Assembly (NCBI GenBank): GCA_029050415.1
Contig: JAIDMU010000112.1
Span: 1 to 5,173 of the forward strand
Direction: 5' to 3'
Source: Malacoplasma sp.
GTDB taxonomy: Bacteria; Bacillota_I; Bacilli_A; Mycoplasmatales; Mycoplasmoidaceae
Length of the DNA: 5,173 bases
Shown here: positions 1 to 5,173 of the stretch, one piece after another
Layout of the letters: each line of letters opens with the position of its first letter
Position numbering within the stretch: the first letter of the stretch is position 1
Program-made: the position numbers and the translations under genes
The notes under the pieces: model-generated
What the model saw: the letters and a program-made list of their open reading frames with translations, nothing else
Told to the model about the DNA's origin: nothing
Databases searched by the model: none

Positions 1-4
1 ACAA

Positions 5-36
5 AAATAAATGTGTGAAAACACCTTTTTTTATTT
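5..36 (+). terminator. weak terminator-like hairpin at the left edge
   Basis: GTG (15-17) pairs with CAC (22-24) around an AAAA loop and is followed directly by a T run (26-32). An outer AAATAAA (5-11) can also pair with TTTATTT (30-36). The stem is short and interrupted. It may end a transcript arriving from the left of the window, but the pairing could be chance in such AT-rich DNA. Confidence 0.3.
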
Positions 37-69
37 CAAAAAAAGAAAAATTTAATATATAAAAATATC

Positions 70-98
70 TTGTTTGCTTTTTCATGCTATTTTATTAA
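70..98 (+). promoter_or_regulatory. candidate promoter for the surface-protein gene
   Basis: TTGTTT (70-75) and TATTAA (93-98) are separated by 17 bases, which is the sigma-A type spacing. This would give a leader of roughly 110 bases that includes the SD-like run and the inverted repeat before the ATG at 214. A competing -10-like TATAAA at 144-149 has no good -35 partner, and would give a shorter leader that still contains the inverted repeat. In DNA this AT-rich such boxes are easily found by chance. Confidence 0.3.
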
Positions 99-152
99 TA
101 CATAAATTTTAGATATATGCGTAACTTATAAATTTATGTTGGGTATAAAATT

Positions 153-160
153 AGGGAGGA
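153..160 (+). promoter_or_regulatory. strong Shine-Dalgarno-like purine run far from any start codon
   Basis: AGGGAGGA contains GGAGG, which matches the 16S rRNA anti-SD well and stands out in this AT-rich leader. It ends about 54 bases before the ATG at 214, far beyond the normal 5-9 base spacing. No ATG, GTG or TTG lies at a suitable distance after it. The ATG at 214 has no SD of its own. The intervening inverted repeat, if folded, would bring the run to about 21 bases from the ATG. It may be a relocated ribosome standby site, part of an RNA switch, or coincidence. Confidence 0.4.
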
Positions 161-165
161 TTAAC

Positions 166-197
166 CTAAATAAATCTTATAGCTTAGATTTATTTAG
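166..197 (+). repeat. perfect 12-bp inverted repeat in the leader
   Basis: CTAAATAAATCT (166-177) is the exact reverse complement of AGATTTATTTAG (186-197), with an 8-base loop TATAGCTT. The repeat itself is directly visible. It ends 16 bases before the start codon of the surface-protein gene. The stem is AT-rich and is followed by GTGTTTTGATTT rather than a clean T run, so it is a poor terminator. It could be an mRNA 5' hairpin or a protein-binding operator. Confidence 0.75.
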
Positions 198-213
198 TGT
201 TTTGATTTAACTT

Positions 214-3138
214 ATGAAATTTAGTTTTAAGAAAAAAGTTATTGCAATTACAGGTATTGGTGTTGCTGGTATAACAGTAGCTTCTGCTGCTTCAGTTTTA
301 ACTGCTTACAAAGATGATATTAGTAAAGTGCAATCTTCTGAAGTTAATACACCTACAGAAGATGAAAATAATACAACAGCAGATTCAAATCCAATAAACG
401 AAATTGTTCCACCAACTACAAATAATTCAGATAATACAGATGATGTAAAAGAAGAAGAGGATTGAAGTCAGTATAGAGATGGTACAATGGCTGCATCTGT
501 TGTATCAAGAATTAGTCAGATTAATTTAGATTTTAAAACTGCTAAAGCAAATACATATGGCTTAGAACAAAATTATAATGAGTTTACAGAAAATGGAGAT
601 TTTTCAAAATATTCTACATCTGTTGAAGATTTTAAAACTGACTTATATTTATTTATAGATTCTTTTTGAACTCAAAATGAAAGAAATTTTGATATTTTAT
701 CTTTTTCAATTGATAACTTTTTAGTTTCTGGAAAAAGTGTTAATCAAATAGTTTTAGATAGTACTGTTGTTTCTTTTGAAATAAATGTAGAAATTAGTGC
801 TTTTAAAGATACAGAGTTAGTTTTATTTGATAAAGTTTTTGAATTAACAAAGGGTGAAACATCTAATTTAAAAATAACAGTAGACAATCAAGTTGTAATG
901 CCTGTAATTAATGAATTAACTAGTGAATTTTATTTAGGTTGAGAAATTAATTCAGCAAATTTTGAATTTAAAGATGAATCAACAACTAAAATTTTATCTC
1001 CAACAAAAAATTCTTATTCTTATGCTTTTCAATATATTTTTGATGACTTAACTGATAAAAAAAATTATGTTGAACTTTACAAAACATTCCAATCAAAAAT
1101 TTTGGATATGAACATTGCTACTGCTAAAGAGAAAATAGCAAATTACTATGATAATCAATTTAATGAAACATTAGATTATGTTGATATTGGAATTAACATT
1201 ATTGGTGTTTTAAAACAAAATCCTAATATTGAAACTTTACTTTCTAAATTAATGCCTTATGTTGCAAAAATAGCTACAAAATTAAATGTTTTTCCTGCAT
1301 TTATAGAACCTTTATTAGCACAAGGTTTTGCTAATAATCAAACTACTTTTGTTTCTGTATTTGAAAAAAATAAAACAGCAGTTATTGAATATATTGGTCA
1401 ATATATGCCAGATTTAGTTGATTTAGCAACTCCTGTTATTGAAGCAATTGGTCCTAATATGAATGCTGAACAAATTTCAGAATTAAAAAGTTTATTAGTT
1501 TATTTTGGTTTAGATGAAAAAGTCATAGATATTTTAGCTAATGATTTTTTAGGTGAAAATGGCAAACCAAAATCTTTATACAATATTTTATTTGATAACA
1601 TCGAAACAATAGTTTCTCTTATCATGGGTCAAAATAATGATGGTGCAGTTGAAGGAATAATGGGAATTGTTGAGTTATTCACAAGAAGAACTTTAACATA
1701 TAATTTATTAAGACCTGTTCTTTCAGTGATTTTTGATGGTAATACAAATAAACAAAATTTTATGTATGCTATTGGAAAATTAGTAAATTTAACTGCTGTT
1801 TGAAACATTATAGAAATTATGTTTATAAACAATGACCCATTAGGAATTGATAATGTTCAAGGTATTTTAAATTCAATTTATAATTTTGCAAGTGAAGTTT
1901 TTGCAAGAAAAGAAAATTTTACTGATTATAAAAATGGTTATAAAAACTTAGAATTTAAAGATAATTTTGAAAGAGTGCCAACAATTGATAAAGCAGACCA
2001 AACTATTGATTTTAAATATGTAAAACAAATGCTAATCAAAAAGAAAGTAACTTTAGATTTAACGCCAATTAAAAGAATGTTTGATGCTGGTAGTGTTTGA
2101 AATCTAATTAATTCTTTTCAAGATGTATCAGGATATGGTTGAGCTATAAATAAAGAATGATTACGTGATGGTGTAATTGGATATATTCCTGATTCAATCT
2201 CAGTTGGTGGTTCAGCTGTAAGTATGTCTGAAATTGCTTATGAGGCAGAAAAATCTCTTTTATTTTTTGATCCAATTCAATCAAATTCTGACTATACTTT
2301 AGGATTTAAATTTGACTACAAAACAAGAATAACATTTAAAGATCAAACTCTAGTTTCTTCATTAACAAATATTTATACTTCATATTTTGACTGAAAACAA
2401 ATTGGTCCAATTCTTGTTTGAGGAGACTACTATTATTCAGATTTTTGAAGATCAATTCTAGCCAATGTCATTACAAGAGATTATGTTATTACAAATAGAG
2501 CCCATGTTGAATATTCATCTGAAGTTGTTGCTAATACTTTAACATATGATCCAAATTTATACACTACTGGATTCACTGTTAGTAAAGTTGATGAAAGCAA
2601 AAAAATCAAAGCAGAAGCACTTTATAAAGAAATGTCTACATGACATGAAAGTTTTAATTTTGATCGTGTAAATACAGGTGATTTGTATAATGTTAGATAT
2701 TCTGACACTGGCAATAATTATGAAAAAATTATTGCTCGTACACCAATTATTCCAGATTTCTTTAATCAAAAAATAACACTAAATAATTATTCTATTTCTA
2801 ATAATTTTTCTGTTATTAGAAATCATAACTATCTATCTAATCCTAAATTGCTTCCTGATTACCTATCTAATACTAATTTACTTGTTACAGCACATTCAGA
2901 TGCATTATTTAATTTCTCTTTACCAATTCACATTGTGATTAAATATATAGTTGGCAAAACTGATGTAAATGCAAACATTAATATTTTTGCAATGAATCAT
3001 CAATTATATTTGCCTTTTATGTATTATGATCTTGATTCAAAAAAGATGGTTGATAGTTATTCTGAAGGATTATCATACATTAACAGTAAAGTAGATTCAG
3101 CTGCTAGTTGATTCTGACAAGGTGAATTCTATAAGTAG
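214..3138 (+). CDS. large membrane-anchored or secreted surface protein, unknown function
   Basis: This is a 974-codon frame ending in TAG. It is continuous only when its 13 in-frame TGA codons are read as Trp (residues 84, 152, 243, 530, 629, 643, 649, 727, 736, 745, 810, 966, 968); no TGG is used. I do not recognise the family. Residues 1-8 are basic (MKFSFKKK) and about 9-32 form a hydrophobic, Ala/Gly/Val-rich segment, so the protein is exported and either anchored by this helix or cleaved after it. No Cys occurs anywhere, so it is not a lipoprotein. Residues about 33-84 are a Thr/Asn/Asp/Glu-rich linker. About 150-290 looks beta-rich, about 300-530 is a helical, hydrophobic-patterned stretch without Trp, and about 630-974 is aromatic-rich and ends in SWFWQGEFYK. 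The start at 214 is the only Met that keeps the export signal intact. It has its own terminator and is not cotranscribed with nusA. An adhesin or other host-facing protein is a guess from topology only. Confidence 0.9.
2827..2886 (+). repeat. imperfect tandem 10-codon duplication inside the surface-protein gene
   Basis: Two adjacent 30-base units encode NYLSNPKLLP (residues 872-881) and DYLSNTNLLV (882-891). Both share the core YLSN and a following LL. The bases have drifted (the YLSN core is TATCTATCTAAT in the first unit and TACCTATCTAAT in the second), so this is an old internal duplication rather than an active slippage tract. It lies in the C-terminal third of the predicted ectodomain. 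Confidence 0.6.
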
Positions 3139-3150
3139 AATTATTGCTTT

Positions 3151-3186
3151 AAATCTTGGAAGGTAAAAATTTCCAAGATTTTTTTA
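3151..3186 (+). terminator. intrinsic terminator of the surface-protein gene
   Basis: AAATCTTGGAA (3151-3161) and TTCCAAGATTT (3171-3181) form a perfect 11-bp stem with a 9-base loop, followed by a T run to 3185. It lies 12 bases after the TAG stop. It should separate the surface-protein transcript from the nusA unit. There is no comparable T run on the other side, so it appears to work in the + direction only. Confidence 0.87.
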
Positions 3187-3230
3187 TAATTTAAAATACT
3201 AACTATATTTTAATTAATATAAAAAAATAA

Positions 3231-3258
3231 TTTAATATTTTATATATTGTAATAAAAT
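3231..3258 (+). promoter_or_regulatory. candidate promoter of the nusA operon
   Basis: TAAAAT at 3253-3258 matches five of six bases of the -10 consensus. A poor -35-like TTTAAT lies at 3231-3236, 16 bases upstream. Initiation near 3264-3266 would give a leader of about 57 bases that begins almost exactly at the hairpin at 3270-3300. The terminator at 3151-3186 means nusA needs its own promoter in this gap, which supports the call. The surrounding DNA is so AT-rich that the exact hexamers are uncertain. Confidence 0.45.
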
Positions 3259-3269
3259 ATACCTAGTGC

Positions 3270-3307
3270 AAATTGAGCAGGATGTTGTCTTGCTCAATTT
3301 CTTTTTT
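3270..3307 (+). terminator. terminator-like hairpin in the nusA leader, possible attenuator
   Basis: AAATTGAGCA (3270-3279) pairs perfectly with TGCTCAATTT (3291-3300). Inner G-T, G-C and A-T pairs (3280-3282 with 3288-3290) can extend the stem to 13 bp around a 5-base TGTTG loop. A C and then six T residues (3302-3307) follow. It sits after the terminator of the preceding gene and just before the nusA ribosome binding site, so it cannot simply end the upstream gene. If transcribed as part of the nusA leader it would be an attenuator or a 5' stabilising hairpin. The alternative is a second, back-up terminator, with the true nusA promoter lying inside or after it. Confidence 0.6.
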
Positions 3308-3312
3308 AATAT

Positions 3313-3316
3313 GGAG
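3313..3316 (+). promoter_or_regulatory. ribosome binding site of nusA
   Basis: GGAG sits 5 bases before the ATG at 3322, a normal spacing. This supports 3322 as the start, and that start also gives a complete NusA N-terminal domain. The site begins only 13 bases after the base of the leader hairpin, so folding of that hairpin could influence translation as well as transcription. Confidence 0.8.
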
Positions 3317-3321
3317 TAAAA

Positions 3322-5046
3322 ATGAAAATTAGCAAAGCTTTTTGAGAAAACTTAGATAAAGTTGCTCAAGAAAAAGAAACAAGCAAAGAAAATATTATTA
3401 ATATTTTAAAAACAGCTTTAGAAAAATCATATTTAAAAGAAAATCCTGATGTGGATATTGAAACTGAAATAAATGAAGAAAAAGAAACAATTAAACTTTT
3501 TGAAAAAAGAATAGTTGTTGATAAAACAGAAGATGAAATTGATGATGATAAAGAGATAAATTTAGCATATGCTCAAGAAATTAAAAAATCATATAAACTT
3601 GGGGATATAGTAAAAACTGAAGTTGAAATAGGTCAATTTGAAAGAAGATTAGCTTTTCATTTTGGTCAAATTTTAAACCATAACTTAAATGAAATTTCTA
3701 ATTTTAAAACTTATGAAGAATGAAAAGATAAAGTAGGTTACATAATTAGAGCAGAAGTTGAAAAAAATGAGCGTTTAGTTGAAGTGAATTTAGGAACAAC
3801 TAAAGGAGTTTTACTAAAACCTGACCAAATTCCAGGTGAAGATTTAATTCCAGGAAAAAGTTATTTATTTGTAATAAAAGAGGTAAAACAACAAACAAAA
3901 GGGTGACCAATAATTTTATCTAGATCTGATGAAAGACTTTTGAAATATCTTTTAAAAAATGAAATTTCTGAAATTGCTAATGGAACAATTGAAATTAAAA
4001 AAATTGCAAGAATTGTTGGATATAAAACAAAAGTTGCAATTACATCAAGAACATATGGTGTTGATGCTATTGGTACAGCAGTTGGTCCAAAAGGGGAAAG
4101 AATTAAAAAAATTTCACAAATGTTAAATAATGAAAGAATAGATGTAATTTTATATGATGAAGATCCAAAGCAATTTTTAGTTAATGCGTGTCATCCTGAA
4201 AAAATTTTAGGAATGGAAATTTCAGATGATGAAGACAAACCAGGATCAAAAATTATAACTATTGTTTGTCCTGAAAATAATCTATACAAATTAATTGGTA
4301 AAAATGGGGTTAATGTTAAACTTTTATCTAAATTAACTGGGTGAAGTATTGATATTGTTTCTGAAGAGTTTGCTAAAGAATCAAAAATTAAATATGAAGA
4401 TATTTCAGGTTTTGTTTCTTCAAAAGTTAAACAACCTAAATCTAGTTTTGTTAATAACAAAAATAGTCAAAATAATAACAATTGGAAATCTAGTTCTAAC
4501 AAAAGAAATAACAATGATTTTTACAATAATTTTTCTGCAGACTTGCCAATTGACACACCATTTGATTATGAACAATACCGTGCAGATTTAGAAAGTATTA
4601 CTGATGATGATGTTGAAAGTTTATTAAACACTACATCAACTAATTCTACAAAAAAACAAAAAAAGAACTTTGATGATGAAGAAGAAATTGTTTTAGTAGA
4701 TGGTACAGGTAAAGAAATTTTTGATGAAGAACCAGTAAAAGAAAAGAAAGCGTCTAAGAAAAAACAGGTAGAAGTTAAAGAGTTTAACCCTGATGAAATT
4801 GAAGCAGATGAACCAATTTTAATTAAAAAACCTTCTATTAACATTGATGATATTGGTGGTGATGATCCTTTATTAAAAAATAAAAAAGAAAAAAATGTTA
4901 AAAACAAAAACATTAATAAACAACCAAAAGAGAAAAAAGAAAAAGTTAATGTTTTTGATGAACTAATGGACGATACTGATGATATATCAGTTGAAGAAAG
5001 TATTGATACATCAGAACTTGATAATTTAGAACTTGAAGATGAATAA
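3322..5046 (+). CDS. nusA: transcription termination/antitermination factor NusA
   Basis: NusA binds RNA polymerase and nascent RNA and modulates pausing, termination and antitermination. The frame is 574 codons with four TGA codons (residues 8, 134, 195, 341) and one TGG (388) for Trp. The RNAP-binding N-terminal domain spans about 1-134, followed by an S1 domain (about 135-200) that ends in the family-typical ILSRS. KH1 carries GPKGER at 255-260, preceded by the characteristic VEIK-like and SRTYGVDAIG segments. KH2 carries the GKNG loop at 326-329 and ends LTGW near 341. After KH2 there is no recognisable known C-terminal repeat domain. Instead there is an Asn/Ser-rich linker (about 374-404) and then a charged tail to 574 with acidic patches separated by Lys runs. 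The gene starts its own unit after two hairpins and overlaps ylxR by 8 bases. The core identification is secure; the tail function is unknown. Confidence 0.96.
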
Positions 5047-5173
5047 AAAAGTTTTTCGTGTTTGTTGTATTTCAAAGCAAAAAGCACCTAAAGAAAATTT
5101 AATAAGAATAACAAAATTTAATAATCAAATTTTTATTAATAACCAAAACATTCAAGGTAGATCTGTTTATTTT
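5039..5173 (+). CDS. ylxR: YlxR family (DUF448) RNA-binding protein, 3' end outside the window
   Basis: Forty-five codons are present before the window ends. The N-terminus reads RVCCISKQKAPKENLIRIT, matching the family pattern of an R-x-C segment, a T/S-G/K turn, a basic K-x-x-L and then LIR(I/V). The later GRSVYF corresponds to the family GRGAYV. YlxR is normally about 80-100 residues, so roughly half is seen. The ATG overlaps the nusA stop as ATGAATAA, which indicates translational coupling in one operon. In Bacillus it lies between nusA and infB. There it has been reported to modulate RNase P, which I state from memory of the literature. The position after nusA strongly supports the call despite the truncation. 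Confidence 0.86.
   Translation, partial: MNKKVFRVCCISKQKAPKENLIRITKFNNQIFINNQNIQGRSVYF

Larger units (their letters stand above)
1..213. other. AT-rich upstream region before the surface-protein gene
   Basis: No convincing gene is visible here. The forward frame beginning at base 1 stays open to a TAA at 103-105 if UGA is Trp, and the frame beginning at base 3 stays open to about 62. Either could be the last codons of an upstream gene, but neither has recognisable composition. The region contains a weak terminator-like hairpin near its left edge, -10-like hexamers at 93-98 (TATTAA), 127-132 (TATAAA) and 144-149 (TATAAA), a purine-rich SD-like run at 153-160, and a perfect 12-bp inverted repeat at 166-197. 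It most likely serves as the control region of the gene starting at 214. No tRNA or recognised riboswitch was seen. Confidence 0.6.

Noticed and set aside
26..45. Homopolymer tracts (T7, A7) as phase-variation switches for the surface gene
   Set aside because: Runs of seven are common in DNA this AT-rich and are shorter than typical slippage tracts. They also lie upstream of the best promoter candidate.
1..105. C-terminal tail of an upstream gene
   Set aside because: Two frames stay open from the left edge when UGA is Trp, but neither is long enough or distinctive enough to choose, and a T run plus hairpin lies within them.
166..197. Inverted repeat as a site-specific inversion site
   Set aside because: Both arms are only 8 bases apart, so no invertible segment lies between them. 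No recombinase gene or second copy is in the window.
160..210. A 16-codon leader peptide starting ATT right after the purine run
   Set aside because: ATT is a very rare start, it sits immediately against the purine run with no spacing, and the codons mostly overlap the inverted repeat.
1629..2769. Minus-strand frames at 1629-1832 and 2557-2769
   Set aside because: They are short, lie fully inside the surface-protein gene, and have no start signals or recognisable protein features.
214..3138. A decayed pseudogene split by many TGA stops
   Set aside because: All interruptions are TGA, none TAA or TAG, and the frame never shifts over 974 codons. NusA next door shows the same pattern at conserved Trp positions, so UGA codes for Trp.
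4566..5087. A Ser-rich minus-strand reading frame opposite the NusA tail
   Set aside because: It is the mirror of GAT/GAA/AAA-rich acidic and Lys codons on the + strand, which read as Ser/Phe on the other strand. It has no ribosome binding site and no family resemblance.

Overview
The window comes from a mollicute that reads UGA as tryptophan (genetic code 4; Mycoplasma, Ureaplasma or Spiroplasma relatives, not Acholeplasma or phytoplasmas). The DNA is very AT-rich. Read with the standard code, the two large genes break into many pieces. With UGA as Trp they become two uninterrupted reading frames of 974 and 574 codons, and several of the restored Trp residues fall at sensible places in NusA (for example the L-T-G-W end of a KH domain). 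I cannot name the genus or species from this sequence alone.

Layout, all on the + strand. Positions 1-213 are an AT-rich upstream region with a weak terminator-like end of whatever lies before, promoter-like boxes, a strong but oddly distant Shine-Dalgarno-like purine run, and a perfect 12-bp inverted repeat just before the first gene. Positions 214-3138 encode a large, cysteine-free, N-terminally membrane-anchored or secreted protein that I do not recognise, probably cell-surface. A clear intrinsic terminator follows at 3151-3186. A short intergenic stretch then carries a candidate promoter, a second terminator-like hairpin and a good ribosome binding site. Positions 3322-5046 encode the transcription factor NusA, and its stop overlaps the start of ylxR (DUF448), which runs off the window end.

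The window therefore joins two transcription units: a monocistronic, probably lineage-specific surface protein gene, and the head of the conserved nusA-ylxR(-infB) transcription/translation operon. rimP, the usual first gene of that operon in Bacillus, is not in front of nusA here. The points most worth a second look are the terminator-like hairpin in the nusA leader (a possible NusA autoregulatory attenuator), the roughly 190-residue charged, repeat-like tail of NusA in place of known C-terminal domains, the hairpin between the purine-rich ribosome-binding-like motif and the start codon of the surface gene, and the unidentified surface protein itself. I see no mobile element, CRISPR array, tRNA or rRNA, and no evidence of a wholly new defence or metabolic system.
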